Part shown: in pieces, positions 54,616 through 62,589 of the stretch | Layout of the letters: each line of letters starts with the position of its first letter | Position numbering within the stretch: the first letter of the stretch is position 1 | The notes under the pieces: model-generated | What the model was told of the DNA's origin: nothing | Database searches by the model: none | Seen by the model: the letters and a program-made list of their open reading frames with translations, nothing else | Translations under genes and position numbers: made by a program | Assembly (NCBI GenBank): GCA_942490885.1 | Contig: CALNYT010000002.1 | Location: 434,001-498,000 of the forward strand | Direction of reading: 5' to 3' | Origin: Oceanirhabdus sp942490885 | Lineage (GTDB): Bacteria > Bacillota > Clostridia > Clostridiales > Clostridiaceae | DNA length: 64,000 nucleotides

Positions 54616-55593
54616 ATGAAAATTTTAATTATGGGTGGAACACAGTTTGTGAGTAAATCTATAGCTAAGCATATGATTGATAATGAACATGAGGTTGATA
54701 TTTTCACTAGAGGTGTACAGAAAGTTGATTACAGTGGGATATGTAGGCATATTAAAGGGGATAGAAAAAGTATAGAATGTTTAGAGAAAATAAGTAATAA
54801 TAATTATGATGTTATCATTGATGTTTCTGCATACACTAAAGAGGATGTTGAATATTTATTGAAATATGTAGATATTGAAAATTTAAAAAAGTATATTTTT
54901 ATAAGCTCAGGGGCTGTGTATTGTGAATCAGAAGATGTTAGTAATGAGGAGCAGTGCAGAGGAGAGAATAAAAATTGGGGTATATACGGTCTTAATAAGA
55001 AAGAAGCAGAGGATTTTCTCTTTAATATGAGTGCGGAGAATGGGATACCAGTGACTATATTTAGGCCAACATATATATATGGTAAGGGAAATAATCTCTA
55101 TAGAGAGAAATATTTTATTGATAGAATAGAAAATGGACTGGAGATTCCTATCCCAATTAGAATTGATGATAATGGAATAAAGAATGAAGTATTAAATCAA
55201 TTTTTATACATTGATGATATGGTAAAGATTATACAAAGCTGTATTGGTAATGAAAAAAGTAATGGACAGGCGTATAATATAGCACATCCAGAAAAGATTT
55301 CATGGAGAAATCTGATTCAAACATCTTCGGAAGTTATTAATAAAGAAGCTCATATAATTGAAGTAAATAATGGATTATTTGGCATACATGATAGGGAGTT
55401 CTTTCCTTTTAGAAATGTTACATATATGCTGTCAATTGAAAAGCTTATAAGAGATGGACTATACGTTCCTAAGATTGATTTAAAAAAAGGTTTAAAATTG
55501 ACATTAGAAAATTATAATAAAAATTTTCATGAATGCTCAGATAAAAGAATGAATAAAATTGAATATATCATAGAAAAAACATCTTGTATTTAA
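54616..55593 (+). CDS. NAD-dependent epimerase/dehydratase (extended SDR)
   Basis: 325 residues behind AGAGGAGGT. Rossmann motif ILIMGGTQFVSKSIAKHM, YIFISSGAVYCESED, active-site YGLNKKEAEDFL (YxxxK), then FRPTYIYGKGNNLY and FLYIDDMVKIIQ. The Ser-Tyr-Lys triad is intact. It acts on a nucleotide sugar or similar; substrate unknown. Alone in its unit, near a surface polysaccharide operon. Confidence 0.8.
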   Translation: MKILIMGGTQFVSKSIAKHMIDNEHEVDIFTRGVQKVDYSGICRHIKGDRKSIECLEKISNNNYDVIIDVSAYTKEDVEYLLKYVDIENLKKYIFISSGAVYCESEDVSNEEQCRGENKNWGIYGLNKKEAEDFLFNMSAENGIPVTIFRPTYIYGKGNNLYREKYFIDRIENGLEIPIPIRIDDNGIKNEVLNQFLYIDDMVKIIQSCIGNEKSNGQAYNIAHPEKISWRNLIQTSSEVINKEAHIIEVNNGLFGIHDREFFPFRNVTYMLSIEKLIRDGLYVPKIDLKKGLKLTLENYNKNFHECSDKRMNKIEYIIEKTSCI

Positions 55594-55681
55594 GGGATTT
55601 TGATATTAGGTTATAATTTATTAATATAATAAACTAAGTTAGTGTAGCTTATACTATCTTAGATATTTCAGAGGGGGGGAG

Positions 55682-56167
55682 ATGAGGATGGATAAACTTT
55701 GGTGGGGAGTTATGATCATGTTATTTGATGTAAGGATATTTGGAGTTGATATATTACCTGATATCGTAGGAATTATACTTATCTATATAGCTGTGACAGA
55801 ATTAGAAGCATATAATGAAGATTTTAAAAATGTTAAAAGTTTAAGCTTGATTGTAGGGATACTTATACTTCTAAGGTTTATATTTAGAAGTAACTTATTA
55901 TTATTAACTATTGAAGTAATTGTAACTATACCAATGATATATTTCATTATTAATGGAGTTTCAGATTTAGTTTTAAGAGTTGGATATGATAATATATCAG
56001 AAAAACTGTTGAACTATTTTAGAGCATATGTGGTATTAATAATTTGTATGATTATATTGAGATTATTTAGGAGCGGATTTATATTATCCATAGCTTCCAT
56101 TGCTACGAATGTAATAGCTATTCTATTGACTATAACATTTTATAAAGCTAAGCAATTGGTAAAGTAA
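55682..56167 (+). CDS. Small polytopic membrane protein, unknown
   Basis: 161 residues with four hydrophobic segments (about 4-35, 55-75, 78-97 and 112-158). Two possible starts, ATG 55682 and 55688, both behind AGAGGGGGGGAG. I do not recognise the family; it may be a short-chain membrane protein of the DUF type. Confidence 0.45.
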   Translation: MRMDKLWWGVMIMLFDVRIFGVDILPDIVGIILIYIAVTELEAYNEDFKNVKSLSLIVGILILLRFIFRSNLLLLTIEVIVTIPMIYFIINGVSDLVLRVGYDNISEKLLNYFRAYVVLIICMIILRLFRSGFILSIASIATNVIAILLTITFYKAKQLVK

Positions 56168-56207
56168 GACGAAATTTATTTAAGGAAAGAAGTGATGCGA
56201 TATATAT

Positions 56208-56780
56208 ATGTTTGATTTTACTATGAGCTTCCCCAAAATTGAAACAGAGAGATTGATATTAAGAAGAATAACACTTAAGGATAGATTTGATATTAAGGAA
56301 TTCTACTCTGATGAGGATGTCATGAAATATTATGGAATCTATACTGTAGAGGATATGGAGATTATCGAGAACATGATATTAGACTATGAAGATGGGTTTA
56401 GAACTAATAGTTTCATAAGATGGGGAATTGAATTAAAGGGTGAAGGAAAGATTATTGGCACATGTGGTCTCCATAATTGGATGAAAAAGTTTTCACGTTG
56501 TGAGATGGGATATGAAATGAATAAAAAGTATTGGAACAATGGATATATGAAAGAAGCATTGGCTGGAATAATTGAATATGCATTCTGTAGTATGGGTATT
56601 AATAGAATTGAAGCCCAGACATATCCTGAAAACATTGCATCTTATTCAGTTCTTGAGAAACTTGGTTTTAAGAGAGAAGGAGTTTTAAGAGAGTACGCTT
56701 ATTTCAGAGATAAGTTTCAGGATTTATATATGTATTCACTATTAAAATCGGAAACACAATATAGTAATTATTATGAGTAA
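56208..56780 (+). CDS. GNAT N-acetyltransferase, RimJ/RimL-like
   Basis: 190 residues. MSFPKIETERLILRRITLKD is the family start; GYEMNKKYWNNGYMKEALAG is the acetyl-CoA loop; ENIASYSVLEKLGFKREGVL closes it. Acetylates an amine with acetyl-CoA. The ATG at 56208 has no good ribosome binding site; an in-frame ATG at 56223 has a weak one, and AAGGAAAG lies upstream at 56182-56189. Confidence 0.8.
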   Translation: MFDFTMSFPKIETERLILRRITLKDRFDIKEFYSDEDVMKYYGIYTVEDMEIIENMILDYEDGFRTNSFIRWGIELKGEGKIIGTCGLHNWMKKFSRCEMGYEMNKKYWNNGYMKEALAGIIEYAFCSMGINRIEAQTYPENIASYSVLEKLGFKREGVLREYAYFRDKFQDLYMYSLLKSETQYSNYYE

Positions 56781-56797
56781 GACAAGTTGGGTAAGTT

Positions 56798-56841
56798 GGG
56801 GACGGTTCATTAATTATTGTAATAAATTAATGAACCGTCCC
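56798..56841. repeat. REP-like palindrome, copy 9
   Basis: GGGGACGGTTCATTAATTA and TAAATTAATGAACCGTCCC, nearly perfect, between the GNAT gene and the riboswitch. Flanked on the left by GACAAGTTGGGTAAGTTG. Confidence 0.9.
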
Positions 56842-56967
56842 TATTTTTCCTATTTTTTATACTTATACAATAATACTTTAAAGTAGGTAAATGTAGTAAC
56901 AAATAGTAATTGACTTTAAATCTTATCAATGTATAATTAAAGAAGAAAATCAAATATTTACTCATAG

Positions 56968-57130
56968 GTTGGAATACTAAATTAAAATAGTTTTCTATTA
57001 AAAGGGAAGTTGGGTGAAATGCCCACACGGTCACGCCACTGTAAGAGCGTAGCTAATCTAATACCACTGACAGATGTCGGGAAGGGGATTAGTGTAAATG
57101 CTTGAGTCAGGATACCTGCCTATTGGGATG
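56968..57130 (+). ncRNA. Cobalamin riboswitch
   Basis: Core of an adenosylcobalamin-type riboswitch: GGTTGG at the 5' side, AAGGGAAGTTGGGTGAAA with CCCACACGG, GCCACTG, then GTCAGGATACCTGCC. It lies 173 bp before a YitT-family gene, and a terminator follows at 57247-57286, so it should switch transcription off when B12 is bound. The exact 5' end is uncertain by several bases. The downstream DNA holds no other gene. Confidence 0.9.
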
Positions 57131-57246
57131 ATACAAATAGATAGCACTTTTTTTTACGCTAGCTATAACTCTACGAGGGATAGAGTGTATTTATGATGAA
57201 CTTTTATCAAGTCATTTATTTGCCTTGGTTTTTGAATCATAAACTT

Positions 57247-57286
57247 AACCCTCATACTAACAATAGTATTGAGGGTTTTATTTTTT
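57247..57286 (+). terminator. Terminator controlled by the cobalamin riboswitch
   Basis: AACCCTCATAC pairs with GTATTGAGGGTT with one bulge, followed by TTATTTTTT. It ends 16 bp before the YitT-family start and is the expected expression platform. Confidence 0.85.
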
Positions 57287-57302
57287 ATAAGGAGGAATAG
57301 GT

Positions 57303-58169
57303 ATGAAAAATTTATTAAAGGGGTTTACAGTTAAGGATTTTTTCGTTATTTCCATTGGTGATTTTCTTGTTGCGATAGGGGTATTCTTTTTCTTAATGCC
57401 TAATAGTATTGCAGCAGGAGGGGTGAATGGACTAGCAATGGTAATAAATTATTATTTTCCATTTATATCTATTGGAATTTTGATGTGGATCATGAATATA
57501 ATTTTGTTTATAGTAGCATTTTTGATAATTGGGCCAAGCTTTGGAGCAAAGACTATATATGCCAGTTTTCTATTATCGGGATATATTGTTATACTAGAGA
57601 AAATATATCCTGTTTTTAAACCAATGACAGGGGATGCAATGTTAGAGATGATAATAGGAATTATTATTCAGGGAATAGGTATGGCAATAATATTTAATTC
57701 AAATGCTTCAACTGGTGGAACCGATATTATAGCAAAAATACTGAATAAGTTTTTCAGTTTTGATATTGGAAAGTCACTTTTGATTACAGATGTGGTAGTA
57801 ACATTATTTGCAGGTATAACTTTTGGTATAGCAAAGGGATTATATGCTCTTGTTTCGGTAACAATGAATGGATTACTTATAGATAAGGCTATTGAGAGTT
57901 TTAATGCATTAAAAGAGGTTAAGATTATAAGTTCAGAGAATGAGAAGATAAGAGAGCATATATTGAATGAATTGAAAAGAGGAACAACGGTGTATCATGG
58001 GGAAGGGGGATTCACTCATAAGCCTTTGGAAATATTGAGCACAGTTGTGAGCAAAAGAGAATTTTTAGCATTAAAGAACTATATTAAAACAATAGATAAG
58101 GATGCTTTTATAAAAGTATACGATGTTTATGAAACTTTTGGAGAAGGATTTAAGAATATAGTAGGATAA
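57303..58169 (+). CDS. YitT-family (DUF161) membrane protein under B12 control
   Basis: 288 residues behind AAGGAGGA. Five to six hydrophobic segments over residues 10-200, with PNSIAAGGVNGLAMV and NSNASTGGTDIIAKILN as repeated YitT signatures, then a cytoplasmic DUF2179 domain (about 205-285, GTTVYHGEGGFTHKPLEIL). Members are of unknown function, with suggestions of transport. Here a cobalamin riboswitch and terminator directly precede it, so its product is probably wanted when B12 is scarce: transport of cobalamin, a precursor or cobalt would fit, but this is inference. Confidence 0.85.
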   Translation: MKNLLKGFTVKDFFVISIGDFLVAIGVFFFLMPNSIAAGGVNGLAMVINYYFPFISIGILMWIMNIILFIVAFLIIGPSFGAKTIYASFLLSGYIVILEKIYPVFKPMTGDAMLEMIIGIIIQGIGMAIIFNSNASTGGTDIIAKILNKFFSFDIGKSLLITDVVVTLFAGITFGIAKGLYALVSVTMNGLLIDKAIESFNALKEVKIISSENEKIREHILNELKRGTTVYHGEGGFTHKPLEILSTVVSKREFLALKNYIKTIDKDAFIKVYDVYETFGEGFKNIVG

Positions 58170-58182
58170 TAAAAAAAGTGGC

Positions 58183-58238
58183 AAACAGGGGACGGTTCAT
58201 TAATTTATTATAATAAATTAATGAACCGTCCCCTGTTT
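58183..58238. repeat. REP-like palindrome, copy 10
   Basis: Perfect 25-bp stem from AAACAGGGGACGGTTCATTA with a six-base loop, after the YitT-family gene. Right flank CCCTGTTTGTC mirrors the outer GACAAAC arm seen in copies 4 and 7. Confidence 0.95.
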
Positions 58239-58340
58239 CCCCTGTTTGTCTTGTTTGTATCACTAAAATATGAATAATAAATCTGTATTGGTATATACTA
58301 CTAATGATTTTAAGAGTAACTAAAAGAGAGTGGATGGATT

Positions 58341-59165
58341 ATGATAGCGCAGGGTAAAAAGTCAAATTTCTATAAGTTAAGTTTTATAATGGCAAATATA
58401 TTAGAAGATATGAAGAAATACCAGGAGTATATAAAATATGCAGTAAAGTCTGAATTGAAAGCTCAATTATCGAGTACTCACTTAGGATATTTATGGTGGG
58501 TGCTTGATCCGCTGATGTACATGCTTGTCTACATCTTAGTGGTATCTGTAATACTTAATAAAGGAAAAGAAAATTTTCCTATATTTGTGTTTTGTGCAGT
58601 ATTATCTTGGAAATGGACCTCGAGTTCATTGTTGGATTCAACTAAGGTAATTAAAGCAAGAGTTAAGTTGCTACAACAGATATATTTGCCAAAATTTATT
58701 CTTGTTTTTATAAAGGTTTTAACAAATACTATAAAATTTTTAGTAGGTATATGTGTGTTATTAGTATTGGTATTGATGTTTGGAATTCAGCTAACGCCTC
58801 ATATAATAGAATTCTTTTTTGTATTTGCAGTTAATTTTATGCTTGTGCTAGGGATCAGTTGTTTTCTAGCTCACTTAGGGGTTTATTTTAAGGATATAAG
58901 TAATGTAATGACTTTTTCACTAAGATTATGGTTTTATGTATCACCAGCTCTTTACAGTGTGTCAGATGTTCCACAGAATATTCGATGGATTTGGCAACTA
59001 AATCCCATGAGTGCAATATATGCAGGATATAGGGATGTGTTTTTATATGGGAGGTCACCTACATATTCAGTTTTATGTATATGGCTAATAATTTCACTGA
59101 TTATTACTGTTTTAGGGGCCGCGTGTTTAAGTAAATATGATAAGAAGTATATTAAGGTGGTTTAA
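58341..59165 (+). CDS. Polysaccharide/teichoic acid ABC export permease (TagG/Wzm-like)
   Basis: 274 residues with six hydrophobic segments; STHLGYLWWVLDPLMYMLVY at about 47-66 is the ABC-2 polysaccharide exporter signature, and PALYSVSDVPQNIRWIWQLNPM is the family C-terminal segment. It starts at ATG behind GAGAGTGG. First gene of an operon of surface polysaccharide synthesis and export. Confidence 0.85.
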   Translation: MIAQGKKSNFYKLSFIMANILEDMKKYQEYIKYAVKSELKAQLSSTHLGYLWWVLDPLMYMLVYILVVSVILNKGKENFPIFVFCAVLSWKWTSSSLLDSTKVIKARVKLLQQIYLPKFILVFIKVLTNTIKFLVGICVLLVLVLMFGIQLTPHIIEFFFVFAVNFMLVLGISCFLAHLGVYFKDISNVMTFSLRLWFYVSPALYSVSDVPQNIRWIWQLNPMSAIYAGYRDVFLYGRSPTYSVLCIWLIISLIITVLGAACLSKYDKKYIKVV

Positions 59166-59167
59166 AT

Positions 59168-59932
59168 ATGAACAAATATGCTATTGAAGTTTATAATCTT
59201 AATTTAACTTATTCTTTTATGAATAGCATGGATATTAAAAGTGAGATATTGAAGATAGTTCAGGGAAAGAGAAAGAGCGAGAAAAGAAAGAAACAAGTTC
59301 ACGCCCTTAGGAATGTATCATTTAAAATTGAACGAGGAGAGGTTATAGGTGTAATTGGAGGAAATGGAGCTGGAAAATCAACGCTATTAAAAGTATTAGC
59401 CAATATATATGACCCAGACTCTGGAACTGTGAAGGTGAATGACAATTCAATTTTTCTTATGTCTTTAGGTGCTGGGTTTCAACATGAGTTATCGGCATTA
59501 GATAATATATATTTGAATGGGTTATTATTAGGATTAACGAGAAAAGAAGTTGAGAATAAAATTAATGAAATAGTCGAGTTTTCAGGAATAGGAGATTCTT
59601 TAAATAATCCGTTAAAAAGTTTTTCAACAGGAATGAAATCAAGATTGGCCTTTTCTATCGCCTGTAATATAAAACCTGACATATTATTAATTGATGAGAT
59701 TTTAGGTGTTGGAGACGAGGATTTCAAAGCAAAAAGTAAAGAAAAAATTAAAGAACTAATACTAGCAGATAGGACAGTAGTATTAGTATCACATAATTTA
59801 GATACAATTAATGAACTATGCAATAAGGCTTTATGGTTGCAGAATGGTGAAGTTATGAGTATTGGAGAATGTAGTGATGTAATAAGGGAATATAAGCAAT
59901 TTGTAAATAGAAATAAGGAGAATATGGCATGA
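59168..59932 (+). CDS. Polysaccharide/teichoic acid ABC export ATPase (TagH/Wzt-like)
   Basis: 254 residues, ATG behind AAGGTGG. Walker A GGNGAGKST, signature FSTGMKSR, Walker B ILLIDEILGVGDEDF, H-loop VSHNLD. The YNLNLTYSF start and GVGDEDF extension mark the Wzt/TagH type. It lacks a C-terminal carbohydrate-binding domain, so export probably does not need chain-end recognition. Two bases separate it from the permease gene; its stop overlaps the next start. Confidence 0.88.
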   Translation: MNKYAIEVYNLNLTYSFMNSMDIKSEILKIVQGKRKSEKRKKQVHALRNVSFKIERGEVIGVIGGNGAGKSTLLKVLANIYDPDSGTVKVNDNSIFLMSLGAGFQHELSALDNIYLNGLLLGLTRKEVENKINEIVEFSGIGDSLNNPLKSFSTGMKSRLAFSIACNIKPDILLIDEILGVGDEDFKAKSKEKIKELILADRTVVLVSHNLDTINELCNKALWLQNGEVMSIGECSDVIREYKQFVNRNKENMA

Positions 59933-61242
59933 TGGGAAAAGTATGTGTATTTCTTACAAACTGCTATGAGAACGATGCAAGAGTTAAACGTGAATGTTCA
60001 GCGTTAAAGGAAGCGGGATATAAAGTTAGATTGATTTACATTCAAGATTATTATAATAGGTTGAAAGAGTATGAAATTATTGATGGAATTGAAATAGTTA
60101 GAATAGAGCAATTTTCAAAAACTCTAGAACTTGTTTATAAGCTATGGAGATGGATAAGGGGTATTGCGCTAAATATTAAGAATGATAGGATGAAGTTGAT
60201 TATATTATCTCCCTTTTTAATAATACTTTTACCAGTGTACGAAGTAGTTAAAATACTAAATATAAGATGTTTTTTTAGGTTTCTAAAAAAATGCAGCATA
60301 ATTATGAGAATGATAAGAGAAGGAATGAAGGAGGATTATGACATATATCATTGTAATGATTTAGATACTCTTTTACAGGGATTTATTTGTAGTAAAGTTT
60401 TAAGAAATAAGGTATTGGTATATGATTCTCATGAAGTTCAGACAAGAAGAACTGGGTATAAAGGGAAAAAGAAATATGCAATGCTTGAGAAATTGATAAT
60501 AAATAAAGTTGATAAAATGATGATGACTACGGAAACGAGGGCAGAATTTACAGAAAAAATATATGGGATACGACCTGAAGTAATACATAATTATCCCTTA
60601 TATATGGAAAAACAGAAAGAAAAAAATAATTTGAGGGAAATAGCAAATATAGATAAAGATGAGCCTATATTGCTTTACCAAGGAGGAATACAGATTGGTA
60701 GGGGATTAGAAAAAATTATAGAAGCTATTCCTAAATTTAATAAAGGAATAATTGTTTTTATTGGTGATGGAGCCATAAAGGAAGAACTAAAGAAAATGGT
60801 TTTAGATTACGGTGTGTGTGATAGAGTTAGATTTATTCCTAAAGTAGATGTTGAGGAACTTATGTATTATACACAACATGCATATTTAGGATTTCAGGTG
60901 CTGCAAAATATTTGTTTTAATCATTACTCAACATTATCTAATAAACTATTTGAATATATGATGATGGAAGTTCCTGTTGTTGCATCAGATTTTCCAGAGA
61001 TAAGTAAGGTTGTTAGAGGAGAAAAAACTGGAATATGTATAAATCCCCATGATTCTAATAATATTGCTGATGCAGTGAATCTTCTTCTGGAAAACAGAAG
61101 ATTATATGAGGAGTTGAAGGGAAATTGTAAGAGCGCTAAATTGAAATATAACTGGGACTGGGAGAAACATAAATTCATTTTAATATATGATAATTTAATG
61201 AGAAAATTTGAACATAAAGAAAGTAGATTAAGACGAGCGTAA
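59929..61242 (+). CDS. Glycosyltransferase, family 4-like
   Basis: 437 residues, overlapping the ATPase gene. KVCVFLTNCYENDARVKREC at the start fits a GT-B fold; YHCNDLDTLLQGF, YDSHEVQTRR, LYQGGIQIGRGLEKIIEAI, VVFIGDGAIKEELKK-type and STLSNKLFEYMMMEVPVVAS with the EX7E motif (FEYMMMEVPVV) give the nucleotide-sugar site. A hydrophobic stretch (about 85-110) may bind the membrane. Adds a sugar to the exported polymer or lipid carrier. Confidence 0.8.
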   Translation: MMGKVCVFLTNCYENDARVKRECSALKEAGYKVRLIYIQDYYNRLKEYEIIDGIEIVRIEQFSKTLELVYKLWRWIRGIALNIKNDRMKLIILSPFLIILLPVYEVVKILNIRCFFRFLKKCSIIMRMIREGMKEDYDIYHCNDLDTLLQGFICSKVLRNKVLVYDSHEVQTRRTGYKGKKKYAMLEKLIINKVDKMMMTTETRAEFTEKIYGIRPEVIHNYPLYMEKQKEKNNLREIANIDKDEPILLYQGGIQIGRGLEKIIEAIPKFNKGIIVFIGDGAIKEELKKMVLDYGVCDRVRFIPKVDVEELMYYTQHAYLGFQVLQNICFNHYSTLSNKLFEYMMMEVPVVASDFPEISKVVRGEKTGICINPHDSNNIADAVNLLLENRRLYEELKGNCKSAKLKYNWDWEKHKFILIYDNLMRKFEHKESRLRRA

Positions 61243-61255
61243 GGGGTGAATGAAA

Positions 61256-62557
61256 ATGAGGAAAAGAAAAATATGTGTAATCGGACTAGGGTATATAGGA
61301 TTACCTACTTCTGTTATGTTTGCTTCATCAAAGAATTATGTAATAGGTGTGGATATAAACAAGAGAGCACTTGAAATTTTAAATGAAGGAAAGATACATA
61401 TTGAGGAACCTAATCTAGAAACATTGTATAAAAAGGTTGTTAATAAAGGATATTTTAAAGCTCAAAGTAAACCAGAAGAAGCAGAGGCTTTTATAATAGC
61501 TGTCCCAACACCAAATAGAGATGATAAATATAAGTCCTGTGATTTGAGCTATATTATAAGTGCTTTGAAAAGTATAAAACCATATCTAAGAAAAGGGAAT
61601 ATAGTGATAATAGAATCCACTATAGGACCTAGAACTATTGATGATATTATAGCTCCTTTTATTGAAGAATGTGGTTTTAAAATAGGTAAAGATATATTTC
61701 TTGCCCATTGTCCAGAGCGAGTTTTACCTGGTCAAATAATTAAAGAGATGATAGAAAATAATAGAATTGTTGGAGGATATACTGAAGAATGCGCTGAAAA
61801 AGCAGCAGAATTGTATAGAACATTTGTAAAAGGAGAAATAATTCTTACAAATTCTAAGACTGCAGAAATGTCAAAACTTATGGAGAACACATTCAGGGAT
61901 GTTAATATTGCATTAGCAAATGAGCTTACCAAGGTTTGTAATGCTCTAGAAATTGATGTATTAGATGTAATAAAGATGGCTAATAAACATCCAAGGGTAA
62001 ATATTCATCAGCCAGGACCAGGTGTAGGTGGTCATTGTCTCGCTGTTGATCCATACTTTATTGTTGAAAAGGCCCCTGAATTATCAAGAATAATATCTTT
62101 AAGCAGAGAAATAAACTGTAGTATGCCAGAATATATTGTTCACAAAGTCGAAAGATTGATTGAAGGTATTGAAAATCCTAAAGTAGCAGTTTTTGGTGTT
62201 ACTTACAAAGGAAACATAGATGATATAAGGGAGAGTCCTGCATTGAAAGTAATTAATATGTTCAAAAAAAGGGGATATAGAATATCAATACATGATCCTC
62301 ATGTTAAGCTTAGAAATATACCTTTAACAAGTGGAGAGAGAGCTGTAGAAGGAGCAGATTTATTACTTATTCTTGCTGATCATGATGAGTTCAAAAAAGG
62401 AAATTTAAGTAATCTTATAAATAAAATGAGGACTCCTATTATATTCGATACAAAAAACACTATTAAGTGGTGGCAAGGATATAATGAAGTTAATTTGAAA
62501 GGAAGAAGTAGTAATAATAAAAGAGTAATAATAAAGCATATGGGAAATATATACTGA
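61256..62557 (+). CDS. wecC: UDP-N-acetyl-D-mannosamine dehydrogenase-like
   Basis: The ATG at 61256, behind AAGGGGTG, is preferred over ATG 61250. About 433 residues. NAD motif VIGLGYIGLPTSVMFA, AVPTPNRDD, HCPERVLPG and catalytic Cys in GPGVGGHCLAVDPYFI mark the UDP-GlcDH/ManNAcDH family; the latter form with AVDPYF is typical of WecC. It makes a UDP-uronic acid by two-step NAD oxidation, feeding the surface polymer of this operon. Confidence 0.8.
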   Translation: MRKRKICVIGLGYIGLPTSVMFASSKNYVIGVDINKRALEILNEGKIHIEEPNLETLYKKVVNKGYFKAQSKPEEAEAFIIAVPTPNRDDKYKSCDLSYIISALKSIKPYLRKGNIVIIESTIGPRTIDDIIAPFIEECGFKIGKDIFLAHCPERVLPGQIIKEMIENNRIVGGYTEECAEKAAELYRTFVKGEIILTNSKTAEMSKLMENTFRDVNIALANELTKVCNALEIDVLDVIKMANKHPRVNIHQPGPGVGGHCLAVDPYFIVEKAPELSRIISLSREINCSMPEYIVHKVERLIEGIENPKVAVFGVTYKGNIDDIRESPALKVINMFKKRGYRISIHDPHVKLRNIPLTSGERAVEGADLLLILADHDEFKKGNLSNLINKMRTPIIFDTKNTIKWWQGYNEVNLKGRSSNNKRVIIKHMGNIY

Positions 62558-62589
62558 TTTCAATTCTAAGACTTACGAGGGGTTTGGCT

